Of a stretch of DNA of 64,000 bases, positions 16,171 through 24,738 are shown in pieces; within the stretch, counting starts at the first letter, position 1, and each line of letters starts with the position of its first letter. The notes beneath the pieces are model-generated. The model saw nothing but the letters and a program-made list of their open reading frames with translations. It was not told where the DNA came from and did not search any database. Origin of the DNA: NCEH01 sp043195125 (GTDB lineage: Bacteria; Pseudomonadota; Alphaproteobacteria; Rhizobiales; Xanthobacteraceae); the NCBI RefSeq assembly GCF_043195125.1, contig NZ_JBAFWR010000007.1; one strand, 5' to 3'. A program made the translations under genes and the position numbers.

Positions 16171-17430
16171 TCACCATTCGGTGCCGCCGGCGCCGAGCCG
16201 CTCCACCGGGAGGCCTTCGGCTTCAAGCGCGCGCTGGATTTGTTCCGCGTGCAGGGCGTCGCGGGTTTCCACAGTCAGATCGAGCCGGGTGCCTTTGGCG
16301 GGTACGTCGAGGAAGGTGCGGCGGTGGTGCACTTCCAGGATGTTGGCGCCGAGCTGGCCCAGCAGCGTGGTGATCATGCCGAGCATGCCCGGCCGGTCGA
16401 GGATGGTCAGGCGGAAGGAGACGATGCGCTGCTCGCGCTCCAACTCGCGCACCAGGATGCTAGCCAGCACTCGCGGGTCGATATTGCCGCCGGACAGCAT
16501 CAAACCAACCGTCTTGCCCTTGAAGCGCTCCGGCTGGGCCAGCATCGCGGCAAGGCCAGCCGCGCCGGCGCCTTCGGCCAGCACCTTCTGGTTGGTGAGC
16601 AGTGCGTTCACCGCCTGCTCCAACGTGGTCTCCTCCACCAGCACGATGTCGGACACGAGATCGCGGATGATCTGGGCCGTCATGCGTCCGACGTTGCGCA
16701 CCGCGATGCCTTCCGCGAGCGTCGGGCCGCCGCAGGGCCGGGCGACCCCGTTCAAAGCGGACCACATGGCGGGATAGAGCGCGGCTTCTACACCCACCAC
16801 CTCGGTGGTGGGGGACAGGCCCTTCGCCGCCAGCGCCACGCCCGCGATAAGGCCGCCGCCGCCGATGGGAATAATCAGCGAGTCGAACTTCGGCCCGTCT
16901 TCGATCATCTCCAAGCCGATGGAGCCTTGGCCGGCGATCACGTCGGCATCTTCATAAGGATGCACGAAGACGCGGGCTTCGCTCGCGGCGATGCGCAAGG
17001 CCTCCAGCTCGGCATCGCCCACGCCCTCGCCGTGCAGCACCACGCGGGCGCCGAACGCCTCGGTGGCAGCCACCTTCACCTGGGGCGTGTTCTCGGGCAT
17101 CACGATGGTGGTGGAAATGCCGAGCCGCGTGCCGTGATAGGCGACGGCCTGGGCATGGTTGCCCGCCGACATGGCGACGACGCCGCGCCGGGCCTCTTCC
17201 GGAGTCAGGCGCGCCAGCTTCACCACCGCGCCGCGCTCCTTGAACGAGGCGGTCATCTGGAAGGTTTCGTACTTCACCCACACGTCCGCGCCCGTGAGCG
17301 CAGAGAGGCGCGGCGCGCGAAGGGTGGGAGTGCGCACCACGGCCGCTTCCACGATGCTGCGCGCCGCCAGGAGGTCCGCAAGGGTGACGGGGAGGGGCGC
17401 AAGGTCGGTCGTGAGCGCTTCGGCGCGCAT
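16171..17430 (-). CDS. ilvA: Threonine ammonia-lyase (threonine dehydratase)
   Basis: PLP enzyme that deaminates threonine to 2-oxobutanoate, the first step to isoleucine. The 419-residue protein carries the PLP lysine in TASFKERGA, the phosphate-binding SAGNHAQ and GGGGLI loops, and a single C-terminal ACT domain (RIVSFRLTILDRPGMLG onward, about residue 340 to the end). The one-ACT form is shorter than the two-domain E. coli IlvA and is found in both biosynthetic and catabolic enzymes. The ATG at 17430 (MRAEALTTD) is the best start; the in-frame ATG at 17484 adds a poorly conserved leader. No other isoleucine gene is adjacent. Confidence 0.9.
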   Translation of the reverse strand: MRAEALTTDLAPLPVTLADLLAARSIVEAAVVRTPTLRAPRLSALTGADVWVKYETFQMTASFKERGAVVKLARLTPEEARRGVVAMSAGNHAQAVAYHGTRLGISTTIVMPENTPQVKVAATEAFGARVVLHGEGVGDAELEALRIAASEARVFVHPYEDADVIAGQGSIGLEMIEDGPKFDSLIIPIGGGGLIAGVALAAKGLSPTTEVVGVEAALYPAMWSALNGVARPCGGPTLAEGIAVRNVGRMTAQIIRDLVSDIVLVEETTLEQAVNALLTNQKVLAEGAGAAGLAAMLAQPERFKGKTVGLMLSGGNIDPRVLASILVRELEREQRIVSFRLTILDRPGMLGMITTLLGQLGANILEVHHRRTFLDVPAKGTRLDLTVETRDALHAEQIQRALEAEGLPVERLGAGGTEW

Positions 17431-17592
17431 GGGCAGTCCTCGGACTCGGGCGTTGGGAGCGCACGCAATGCGCCCATCGTTCAAATTTGTCAGCCGCCGA
17501 AGGCGCGCGCCACCCGATAAGGGTGCCGCGAGAGCAATATCAGAGCGGTCTTAGCCCAACGGGCGCCGGCCTCGCGTTATGTCGGCGGGTGT

Positions 17593-18639
17593 TCATCTCC
17601 CCGCAGCGAGGCGCTCTGCCATGCGGGGCGCGAAATAGGTGAGGATGCCGTCCGCGCCGGCGCGCTTGAACGCCATCAGGCTTTCCTCCACCACCCGCTC
17701 GCCGTCGAGCCAGCCGTTGCGGATCGCGCCCTCGATCATCGCGTACTCGCCGGACACCTGATAGGCGAAGGTTGGCAGGCCGAACGCCTGCTTGAGACGG
17801 TAGACAATGTCGAGATAGGGCAGGCCGGGCTTGACCATGAGCATGTCCGCTCCCTCCTCGACATCGAGCGCGGCCTCGCGCAACGCTTCGGCGCCATTGG
17901 CGGGGTCCATCTGGTAGGTGCGCTTGTCGCCGGAGAGGGTCTTGGCGGTGCCGATCGCGTCGCGGAACGGACCATAGAAGGCCGAGGCGTATTTCGCCGC
18001 GTAGGACATGATCTGCACGTCTTCGAACCCGGCCCGGTCGAGGCCGCAGCGGATCGCGCCGACCCGCCCGTCCATCATGTCGGACGGGGCGATCACATCC
18101 GCTCCCGCCTGGGCCTGCACGATCGCCTGATGCACCAGGATCGCCACAGTCTCGTCGTTCAGAATGCGCTCGCCCTCGAGCAGGCCGTCATGGCCGTGGC
18201 TGGTATAGGGATCGAGCGCGACGTCGGTGATGAGGCCGATATCGGGCACCTCGGCCTTTATGGCGCGCAACGCGCGGCATACGAGATTTTGCTCGTTCAG
18301 CGCCTCGCTGCCGGTGGGATCGCGCAGCGAAGGCTCGGTATAGGGAAACAGCGCAATCGCCGGGATTCCGAGCTTGGCGGCACTCTCGGCGGCGCGCACG
18401 ATCTCATCTACCGACAGGCGATCCACGCCAGGCATGGAGGCGATGGGTGTCCGCGTCGCGGTGCCTTCTACCACGAACACCGGCCAGATCAGGTCATCGA
18501 CCGTTAGCGTGTTCTCGCGCACCAGCCGCCGTGCCCAACCGGATTTGCGGTTGCGTCGCAGGCGCTGCACCAGCTCGAGGCTTTCAGCAGCCGGATCGGC
18601 GGGCAGGGCGGAGGGGAAACGGGCGACGGGAGATGACAT
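17593..18639 (-). CDS. hemB: Porphobilinogen synthase (delta-aminolevulinic acid dehydratase)
   Basis: Joins two 5-aminolevulinate molecules into porphobilinogen in haem biosynthesis. The 348-residue protein has the active-site lysine regions around MSYAAKYASAFYGPFRDA and MLMVKPGLPYLD. The metal loop reads DVALDPYTSHGHDG, where the zinc-binding cysteines of other HemB proteins are Ala/Asp/Asp, the pattern of the magnesium-dependent form known from Pseudomonas aeruginosa. The start ATG at 18639 (MSSPVARF) is preferred over 18687. The gene is divergent from the 3-hydroxyisobutyryl-CoA hydrolase gene across a 222-base region in which no clear promoter stood out. Confidence 0.95.
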   Translation of the reverse strand: MSSPVARFPSALPADPAAESLELVQRLRRNRKSGWARRLVRENTLTVDDLIWPVFVVEGTATRTPIASMPGVDRLSVDEIVRAAESAAKLGIPAIALFPYTEPSLRDPTGSEALNEQNLVCRALRAIKAEVPDIGLITDVALDPYTSHGHDGLLEGERILNDETVAILVHQAIVQAQAGADVIAPSDMMDGRVGAIRCGLDRAGFEDVQIMSYAAKYASAFYGPFRDAIGTAKTLSGDKRTYQMDPANGAEALREAALDVEEGADMLMVKPGLPYLDIVYRLKQAFGLPTFAYQVSGEYAMIEGAIRNGWLDGERVVEESLMAFKRAGADGILTYFAPRMAERLAAGR

Positions 18640-18861
18640 GGACGGGCACTCGCAATGGTGCGGCAGGCCTTGAGGGCCGCGAGGCATTCCTTATAAGCCT
18701 AGATCCACGCGAGGGCGAGACGATGGCGAGCGGCCGGGTGACGCGCACCCCGACCGCCTCCGCTCGCACCCTTCCGTTGACGCACGCGGGCGCGCCGTCT
18801 AACCCTCGCGATGCCTGATCCGGCGGGCGCGCGCCCGCATCATCTCTCCTAAGGAGCCGCC

Positions 18862-19932
18862 GTGAGCACCGAGCCAGACGTCCTGCTGGAGCGCCGGGGG
18901 GAAGCCGGCGTCATTACCCTGAATCGCCCCAAAGCTCTCAATGCGCTGAACCTCACCATGGTGCGCGCCATCCACCCACAGATGAAGGCATGGGCCCATG
19001 ACCCCGCGGTGACGCGCGTCATCATCAAGGCGGCGGGCGAGAAGGCTTTTTGCGCCGGCGGCGATATTCGCGCCATCTACGACCACGGGCGCGTCGGGCA
19101 GGTGGACGATGCGCTGCGCTTCTGGTTCGAGGAATATCAGCTCAACCATTATATCGGCACCTATCCCAAGCCCTACGTTGCGCTGATCGACGGCATCTGC
19201 ATGGGCGGCGGGTTCGGCCTGTCCGCCCACGGTCCCTATCGCGTGGCGGGCGAGCGCTATCTGTTCGCCATGCCCGAAGTGGCCATCGGCCTGTTTCCGG
19301 ATGTGGGCGGCACCCATGTTCTGCCGCGCCTGCCCGACGCGAAAGGCGTGTACCTCGCGTTGACCGGCGCGCGCATCAAGGCGGCGGATGCCCTCTCCGC
19401 TGGCCTCGCCACCCATTTCGTTCCTACGGCAGGCTTTGTGGCTCTCGAGGAGGCGCTGGTGGCCGGCGGCGATGTCGCGGAGACCCTCGCCGCCCATGCG
19501 CGCGATCCCGGCCCGGCGCCGCTCGACCGGCACAAAAGCGTCATCGCTGATGCGTTCGGCCGGCCCGACGTCTGGGCAATTCTCGGGCGGCTGGATGAAA
19601 TCGGCGCAGGCACGGGGGACGATGCGGCCTTCGCCCGCGAGTGCGCGGCGACTGTGCGCGGCAAGTGCCCCACCAGCGTTGCGCTCGCGATGGAGCAGAT
19701 GCGGCGCGGGCCCGCGCTCGACCTCGCGGAATGTCTCGTCGCCGAATATCGGGTGGTGAACCGGGTAGCGCGCGGCCACGATTTCTACGAAGGTGTGCGC
19801 GCCGTGATCGTCGACAAGGACAATGCCCCACGTTGGGAACCGGCCCGGCTGGAGGATATCGATCCGGCCGTCATCGCCGGCCATTTCGCGCCCATCGCCC
19901 ATGAACTGACGTTCACGCCGGACTCTGCATGA
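18862..19932 (+). CDS. 3-hydroxyisobutyryl-CoA hydrolase (enoyl-CoA hydratase/isomerase family)
   Basis: Hydrolyses 3-hydroxyisobutyryl-CoA in valine breakdown. The 356-residue protein has the crotonase fold with the oxyanion-hole strands AFCAGGDIRAIYDHG and GICMGGGFGLSAHG, and the hydrolase-type MPEVAIGLFPDVGGTHVLPRLP segment; the extended C-terminal half separates it from simple enoyl-CoA hydratases. The GTG start at 18862 has a perfect AAGGAG five bases upstream. The stop overlaps the next gene as ATGA (19929-19932). It could act on related 3-hydroxyacyl-CoA thioesters, which sequence cannot exclude. Confidence 0.88.
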   Translation: MSTEPDVLLERRGEAGVITLNRPKALNALNLTMVRAIHPQMKAWAHDPAVTRVIIKAAGEKAFCAGGDIRAIYDHGRVGQVDDALRFWFEEYQLNHYIGTYPKPYVALIDGICMGGGFGLSAHGPYRVAGERYLFAMPEVAIGLFPDVGGTHVLPRLPDAKGVYLALTGARIKAADALSAGLATHFVPTAGFVALEEALVAGGDVAETLAAHARDPGPAPLDRHKSVIADAFGRPDVWAILGRLDEIGAGTGDDAAFARECAATVRGKCPTSVALAMEQMRRGPALDLAECLVAEYRVVNRVARGHDFYEGVRAVIVDKDNAPRWEPARLEDIDPAVIAGHFAPIAHELTFTPDSA

Positions 19933-20360
19933 CCCATTATGATCCCATCGACGCTAGCGCCCGCGCTCATTTGGAGCGCCTTACGCCATGGCGTCGACGG
20001 CTGGTGTTCTTCCTGCGGGCGGTGGCGCTCTTCTTGCTCGCCGAGGGCGTCTACCATTGGGCGATCATCTGCGGAATCGGCGATGGCGCGGCCAATTCCT
20101 TCGAAAGCCTGCCGCCATCGGTACAGGCGGCGATCATATGGGCGGCGATCATTGATCCCATTGCGGGAGTGGGGCTGTGGCTCGGCGCCGGCTGGGCCGT
20201 AGTGCTTTGGCTGATCGCGACGCTCAGCCAGGTGATCCTGGGCGCATGGGCACCGGCGGGCATGGGCCGGCTGCTGATTCTGACACTGTTTGAATTGGGG
20301 CTGGTGGTTGCGTATGCGGTGCTGTCCATCCGAGCGGCGCGCGAGAGCGATGAGGACTGA
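19929..20360 (+). CDS. Four-helix membrane protein (DUF6163-like)
   Basis: A 143-residue inner-membrane protein with four hydrophobic segments (VFFLRAVALFLLAEGVYHWA, AAIIWAAIIDPIAGVGLWL, AVVLWLIATLSQVILGAW and LLILTLFELGLVVAYAVL). I believe it belongs to the DUF6163 family of Hyphomicrobiales, but this rests on memory of the sequence pattern. It overlaps the preceding hydrolase gene by four bases, so it is probably translated from the same message. No function is known. Confidence 0.75.
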   Translation: MTHYDPIDASARAHLERLTPWRRRLVFFLRAVALFLLAEGVYHWAIICGIGDGAANSFESLPPSVQAAIIWAAIIDPIAGVGLWLGAGWAVVLWLIATLSQVILGAWAPAGMGRLLILTLFELGLVVAYAVLSIRAARESDED

Positions 20361-20408
20361 ACGCGCGTCGTGTTTCACGAAGTGCAAGGGGAAGCGGAGG
20401 CGGCTGGC

Positions 20409-21098
20409 ATGAGCGAAGCAGACATTAACCTGCGGTGCTGGTCGCGCGTCGATGATTATATCGTCGAGACGCTTGTGCCCGCCGACGCGACGCTTGACGC
20501 CGTGCTGGAGGCGAGCGCCGCGGCCGGTCTCCCTGCGATCAATGTCTCCCCCGCTCAAGGGCAGATGCTGGCCTTGTTCGCGCGCATGGTGAACGCCCGG
20601 CGCATTCTCGAAATTGGCACCCTGGGCGGCTACAGCACCATCTGGCTCGCCCGTGCTCTACCGGCTGACGGCAAGGTCGTGACGTTGGAAGCCGACAGCC
20701 GCTATGCGGAAGTGGCGCGCGAAAATTTCGAGCGTGCGGGTGTTTCGGAGCGCATCGACCTGCGGGTCGGCCGCGCCCTCGACACCTTGCCGGCGGTCGA
20801 GCATGACGCAGCCGGCCCCTTCGATCTCATTTTCGTGGACGCCGATAAGCCGAACAATCCCGAATACCTCGTCTGGGCCCTGCGTCTGTCGCGGCCCGGC
20901 ACCCTGATCGTGTGGGACAATGTGATCCGCGACGGTGAGGTGGCGGACGCGGGCAGCGGTGATCCCCGCGTTCAAGGTGTGCGGCGCCTGTTCGACCTCC
21001 TGGCCGAAGATTCGCACCTCAGCTCGACGGCGATCCAGACGGTGGGCAGCAAGGGGTATGATGGCTTCGCGCTGACCCTCGTGCAGGAGCCCGCCTAG
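20409..21098 (+). CDS. Class I SAM-dependent O-methyltransferase (caffeoyl-CoA/catechol OMT type)
   Basis: Likely transfers methyl from S-adenosylmethionine to a hydroxyl of a small molecule, with a divalent metal. The 229-residue protein has the SAM motif RILEIGTLGGYSTIWLA (about residues 65-80), the acidic second motif VVTLEADSRYAEVAREN, and the metal-binding DLIFVDADKPNNPEY and VWDNVIRDG segments of the family. The start is placed at ATG 20409 (MSEADINL), after a GGAAGCGGAGGC purine run; an in-frame start at 20370 adds 13 residues. The natural substrate is unknown. It follows the DUF6163-like gene by 48 bases. Confidence 0.88.
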   Translation: MSEADINLRCWSRVDDYIVETLVPADATLDAVLEASAAAGLPAINVSPAQGQMLALFARMVNARRILEIGTLGGYSTIWLARALPADGKVVTLEADSRYAEVARENFERAGVSERIDLRVGRALDTLPAVEHDAAGPFDLIFVDADKPNNPEYLVWALRLSRPGTLIVWDNVIRDGEVADAGSGDPRVQGVRRLFDLLAEDSHLSSTAIQTVGSKGYDGFALTLVQEPA

Positions 21099-21119
21099 CG
21101 GACGAGGATTGCGCGTCAC

Positions 21120-21145
21120 GGAACCAGCGGTCGTTACGGAAGGTT
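21120..21145 (+). promoter_or_regulatory. Candidate EcfG (general stress) promoter before the DUF4142 gene
   Basis: GGAAC at 21120-21124 is followed after 17 bases by GGTT at 21142-21145, against the EcfG consensus GGAAC-N16/17-CGTT (one mismatch in the -10 box). It lies 26 bases before the ATG of a periplasmic DUF4142 protein, a class often found in general stress regulons. Confidence 0.5.
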
Positions 21146-21170
21146 TCTTCCTTGGCCAAAGGAGGCGCCA

Positions 21171-21686
21171 ATGCCCCACATCAAGACCCTCATCCTCGCC
21201 TGCATCGCCCTCATGGCGGCGCCGATGCTTGCACAAGCGCAATTGGCGGGCACCCTCTCGGGTCCCAAATTCGTCGAGGCGGCAGGGATTGCGGACCGGT
21301 TCGAGATCGAGGCCGGGCGGCTCGCCATGGAGAAAAGCGAGAATGCGCGGATCAAGGTTCTGGCGACGCAACTCGTGGCCGATCACACGCACGCCCTCGC
21401 CGGACTGAAGGCGGCAGCGGCGAAGGCCGATGGACAGATCGTGGTGCCGTCTACTCTCGATCCCAAGCATGAAGCGAAGATCGAGCAGCTCAAGGCAGCG
21501 ACGGGTGCGGATTTCGACGCGCTGTTCGTTCAGATGCAGACCAGCGCGCACGATGCCGCCGTCGGCATCTTCGCCAGCTTCGCGAAGGACGGGGACCAGA
21601 GCGCGCTAAAGGACTATGCGGCCGAAACGCTGCCCATGCTCGAGCGGCATTTCGAGCGCATCAAGCAAATTCAGATTAAGACCTGA
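21171..21686 (+). CDS. DUF4142 domain periplasmic protein
   Basis: A 171-residue protein with a Sec signal peptide (ILACIALMAAPMLAQAQ) and an all-helical DUF4142 domain recognisable by the FVEAAGIADRFEIEAGRLA start, the ATQLVADHTHALAGL centre and the closing LPMLERHFERIKQI helix. Members occur widely in proteobacterial periplasms with ferritin-like helical bundles but no proven activity. GGAGG stands seven bases before the ATG at 21171. The candidate EcfG promoter immediately upstream suggests stress induction. A strong hairpin follows at 21723-21752. Confidence 0.88.
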   Translation: MPHIKTLILACIALMAAPMLAQAQLAGTLSGPKFVEAAGIADRFEIEAGRLAMEKSENARIKVLATQLVADHTHALAGLKAAAAKADGQIVVPSTLDPKHEAKIEQLKAATGADFDALFVQMQTSAHDAAVGIFASFAKDGDQSALKDYAAETLPMLERHFERIKQIQIKT

Positions 21687-21722
21687 CGCAATTAAATCAT
21701 AAGCGCCAGGGACGAAGATGTG

Positions 21723-21752
21723 GATGCGGCACGGGCCCTGCCGTGCCGCATC
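21723..21752. terminator. Strong hairpin between convergent genes
   Basis: A perfect 12-bp stem (GATGCGGCACGG, six-base loop GCCCTG, CCGTGCCGCATC) lies between the DUF4142 gene and a convergent minus-strand gene. There is no T-run on either side, so it is a terminator-like structure rather than a classical intrinsic terminator. Confidence 0.5.
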
Positions 21753-21755
21753 ATA

Positions 21756-21974
21756 TCAGTTAGACGACGCTTTTTCAGTGAGGACAGCAATCAGCGCGGC
21801 GGCAACTTCACGCGTCACGCGCTTCTTGTATTTTGAATGAACCATCTGACCGTTGTGATAGACGTCATATTCGACGTAAACCATGTCACCGTCCCAACGC
21901 AGGATATTATCGGTCTGGGTGGTCTCGATGACGCCGAGGCCTTCGATGAACTGTTCACGCGGCTGCTTCAGCAT
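21756..21974 (-). CDS. Small hypothetical protein (72 aa)
   Basis: I do not recognise this family. The protein MLKQPREQFIEGLGVIETT and onward has a beta-rich middle with VYVEYDVYHNGQMVHSKYKKR and a helical end, no membrane segment and no signal peptide. The start at 21974 is backed by a GGGAGA Shine-Dalgarno sequence six bases before the ATG; an in-frame extension to 22079 has no such support. It lies 140 bases downstream of a small helix-turn-helix gene on the same strand. Confidence 0.6.
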   Translation of the reverse strand: MLKQPREQFIEGLGVIETTQTDNILRWDGDMVYVEYDVYHNGQMVHSKYKKRVTREVAAALIAVLTEKASSN

Positions 21975-22114
21975 TTCAGTCTCCCAAACCCGCGCTGCGC
22001 CTTCGGGATAAAGGCACTGCGTTCTTGATGCGCGCGCGCGGCCCAGCGTTAAAGATAGACCATAGCTCGCCGCCGACAAGCCGCGGCTTTTAGCGCAGGC
22101 TGGCGAACGGCGGG

Positions 22115-22387
22115 TTAATCGTCATTCGAGGCGTTGAGCTGGTCTGTCCGCAGACCTTCACCCGCGGGACGCATCCGCACGCCCGAGTCGATGAATTCCA
22201 CCCCGGCCGTATCGAGTGCCGCCCGCATGCGGTGCAATGCCTCTGTCTGGTCGCTCACGCCGCCGGATTCAATGGCCTTAATGGTTTGCGCGGGCACCCC
22301 GCTTGTCCGCTCGAGGTCTGTCTTGGTCCAGCCGAGGAGCGCGCGTGCCGCTTTGATCTGCTGGCGGAGAAGCGGGGTGTTTGACAT
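22115..22387 (-). CDS. Small helix-turn-helix transcriptional regulator (XRE type)
   Basis: A 90-residue protein with one XRE/Cro-type helix-turn-helix at about residues 6-60: LRQQIKAARALLGWTKTDL, then SGVPAQTIKAIESGGV as the recognition part, and LHRMRAALDTAGVEFI at the end. The C-terminal 25 residues are short and polar, so no ligand domain is present. Single-domain XRE proteins of this kind are common in alphaproteobacteria. No toxin gene or obvious target operon is adjacent, so I would not call it an antitoxin. Confidence 0.8.
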   Translation of the reverse strand: MSNTPLLRQQIKAARALLGWTKTDLERTSGVPAQTIKAIESGGVSDQTEALHRMRAALDTAGVEFIDSGVRMRPAGEGLRTDQLNASNDD

Positions 22388-22422
22388 GTGGGCTCCCTAG
22401 GGTCTGGGAAAGGCGGGATATC

Positions 22423-24360
22423 TCAGGCGTCGCTTTGCGGGGGCACGACATCGGGAACGAGCCATTTGGCAAGTTTTGAGCCCAGCAATTTACGCGCACG
22501 CCGACGGCTCGCAGCTCTAAGCTCCAAGACCCGATCAAGTTCCGCCTGAACGGCTGCGGTCTGGCGCTCAAGCGCGATGAATTCCGCACGCGCGGTGCTG
22601 AGACCACGCTCCATCCTCAGGGAATGAGCGTGAACCGCATCGCGATCTGCGGTCAGGGCGGCCACCTCCTCGTGCAGAACCGACACTTCTCCGGCGAGGC
22701 GCCGCTCCTCTGCCGAGCCCGCTTCCTCGCGAAGCGCTGCGGCTGCATGCACGGCGCGCAGCTCGGACAGTTCGGCCTGATGAGCAGCCGCCTGCATCCT
22801 GATGGCGTTCTCGTTCTGCTGCCGCGCCTCCTCGAAGAGGCGCTCGACATCGAGGGCGTGAGCGCGGGCCGCGTCCCGATCGGTGACGGCGAGGTTCATT
22901 TCTTGACGGACGACGGAAACCTCCATTCCCAGTTCCTGGAGGGTCTCCTGAAGATTCAAGGAGTGGGCATGGATGGCGTCGCGGTCCCTGGCGAGCGCCG
23001 AAACTTCTTCCATCAAAACGGCGGACTGAGCTGCCTCCGTGTCGAGCCGTGCTTGTGCGGTGGAATATTCCGCGCGCAGAGCCTCAACTTCCGTCTCTGC
23101 CTGTAGCGCCCGGGATTCCAGGGCGAGCCGCGCCTCACGCTCAAGGAAAAGGCGCGTGTCTTCCGCATCCTGCGCCGTGCTCTCTTGCGCACGCTCGGCC
23201 GCGAGGTTCGCCTCGGCTGCTTGAAGAGCGATATTCAGCCGCTCGATCTCCGCCGCGAGCGCGGCGCGTTCCGCCTCGAAATCGGCGGGGTTCTCCTCCG
23301 TCGCCTTGAGAGCGATCTCGAGATTGTCCACATGCGCGCGGATCGCGTCGCGATCCTGGGTCAGGGCTAAAACTTCACCCTCCAGTTCGCTGATCCGGTT
23401 GCGAAGGGCCTCCATCTCGACGCGGGCGGCTTCCGCGGCAATGCCGACATGTTCGACGTGCGCATCCAGTTCGCCGACCCGGGAATCGGCCCTCCTCAGC
23501 CGTTCCTGCATGACCGCCAGCGCCGGTCCATAGAGCTGGCACGCCCGGTCGAAGTCGCGTCTCACCTGGTCCAGCGTCTCCAGGGCGCTGTTGGAACTCG
23601 GCGTGCGGCTCAATTCATCAAGCGCGTCGTAGGCGAGGCGGACCCATTCATGGATTTCCGACCGCGTGCGCCAATTGGGATCGTCAACCCGCTGATGTCG
23701 CAGCGTGTCGGAGATGAACCCATCGATCTCGGCGGCGGAAAAGTCGGACCAGCGCGGCCAAGCCAGATTAAGCCGCGTGCCGGTGGTCTCCAGCGTGCCA
23801 CGCCAGTCGGAAAGAAGTGCGTTCCACGAGATGACATCACGCGGACCCGAGCGGGTCGCGTGTTCGGCATCCAGCACGTGCCGCAGCCACGTCAGGAGCC
23901 CGTGGGCGATCGACAAGCCGTCGCGCTCGCGCAGCGATTGCGCAACCTCGAGCGGGTTTCGAATGGGCAGAAGCGCCCGAGGGGCGTAGCCGCTCGCCCT
24001 CAATTCGTCGAACCAGAACGGCGTCAGGCGGCACATCCGAGGATCCTTGAGGGTGATCAGCGGCGCGCCGCCAAACTCCTCCTCGATCAGGCCCCGAGCG
24101 GATTCGGAAAACGCGTGGGCGACCGCAGTTTCCCTCCAGCGCGGATTGAAGGCGCGCCAATCGCTCCAGTCGGAACCGGCGGATTTGAGGATTTCCTGGT
24201 TGAGATCGGAAATCCGCGTCGATTCAAAATACCCCAGCAGATTATGGGCGGTGGGCTCCATCAAGGTCCGGGGTGGCGTGGCGCCCAGGTGCACGAGCGC
24301 CCCCGCAAGGCAGGATGTGCCGCTGCGGTGCATTCCCATAACTACAAGCGCGTCCTTCAT
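22423..24360 (-). CDS. Sulfotransferase-like protein with long C-terminal coiled coil
   Basis: A 645-residue protein in two parts. Residues 1-270 resemble a PAPS-dependent sulfotransferase: MGMHRSGTSCLAGALVHLG is the 5'-phosphosulfate loop, TLKDPRMCRLTPFW follows, and LLPIRNPLEVAQSL is the 3'-phosphate motif. Residues about 285-625 are a nearly uninterrupted Glu/Ala/Arg-rich coiled coil containing four copies of a D-R-D-A-x-x-A-H module, starting at residues 336, 459, 494 and 572. The end (RRRARKLLGSKLAKWLVPD) is basic. The start ATG at 24360 is preferred to the one at 24414. Similar N-terminal domains occur in surface-polysaccharide loci, but no glycan genes are nearby. The acceptor is unknown. 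Confidence 0.75.
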   Translation of the reverse strand: MKDALVVMGMHRSGTSCLAGALVHLGATPPRTLMEPTAHNLLGYFESTRISDLNQEILKSAGSDWSDWRAFNPRWRETAVAHAFSESARGLIEEEFGGAPLITLKDPRMCRLTPFWFDELRASGYAPRALLPIRNPLEVAQSLRERDGLSIAHGLLTWLRHVLDAEHATRSGPRDVISWNALLSDWRGTLETTGTRLNLAWPRWSDFSAAEIDGFISDTLRHQRVDDPNWRTRSEIHEWVRLAYDALDELSRTPSSNSALETLDQVRRDFDRACQLYGPALAVMQERLRRADSRVGELDAHVEHVGIAAEAARVEMEALRNRISELEGEVLALTQDRDAIRAHVDNLEIALKATEENPADFEAERAALAAEIERLNIALQAAEANLAAERAQESTAQDAEDTRLFLEREARLALESRALQAETEVEALRAEYSTAQARLDTEAAQSAVLMEEVSALARDRDAIHAHSLNLQETLQELGMEVSVVRQEMNLAVTDRDAARAHALDVERLFEEARQQNENAIRMQAAAHQAELSELRAVHAAAALREEAGSAEERRLAGEVSVLHEEVAALTADRDAVHAHSLRMERGLSTARAEFIALERQTAAVQAELDRVLELRAASRRRARKLLGSKLAKWLVPDVVPPQSDA

Positions 24361-24469
24361 TGAACCCTTGCCTTTGCCGACTTTGCGGCGCGCCGCACAA
24401 ACCTCAGATTGCACCTAAGCTACCGGCCCGCTCTGTGGCGGGAAAGCCCCGCGCACCCGATAGTGACCC

Positions 24470-24709
24470 TCAATGGCCGTCGTGCCGGATGGCCTCGGAG
24501 ACCGGAAATTCCAGCACGATCTCGCCTTCCGCGTCGCGTACGGCGATGACCGCGGCGAGCAGCCGCGCATCACCCGCCTGCGTCGCCAGCAGCGAGGCCG
24601 CAAGTGCCTGCGCCCGCTCCCAGGCTGCATCCGCGTCGCGCAGCAGAATGCCGCTCTCGTCCTTCAGCGTCTGGCCGCCGATTTCAGTATCGAAGAAATA
24701 GCGAGGCAC
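24470..24709 (-). CDS. DUF6894 family small protein
   Basis: A 79-residue protein beginning PRYFFDTEIGG after the start codon, the typical opening of the DUF6894 family, which is abundant in multiple copies in Hyphomicrobiales. The middle reads DESGILLRDADAAWERA and the end is a short beta segment. The start is the GTG at 24709; upstream in-frame residues lack family similarity and run into panC. No function is known, and no membrane segment or signal is seen. Confidence 0.7.
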   Translation of the reverse strand: MPRYFFDTEIGGQTLKDESGILLRDADAAWERAQALAASLLATQAGDARLLAAVIAVRDAEGEIVLEFPVSEAIRHDGH

Positions 24710-24738
24710 GCGTGTGGCTCCTGCCGAAGGCCTGGGCG

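Noticed and set aside
22115..22387. Antitoxin of a toxin-antitoxin pair
   Set aside because: A single XRE domain alone; the adjacent 72-residue protein has no toxin features and the spacing is 140 bases.
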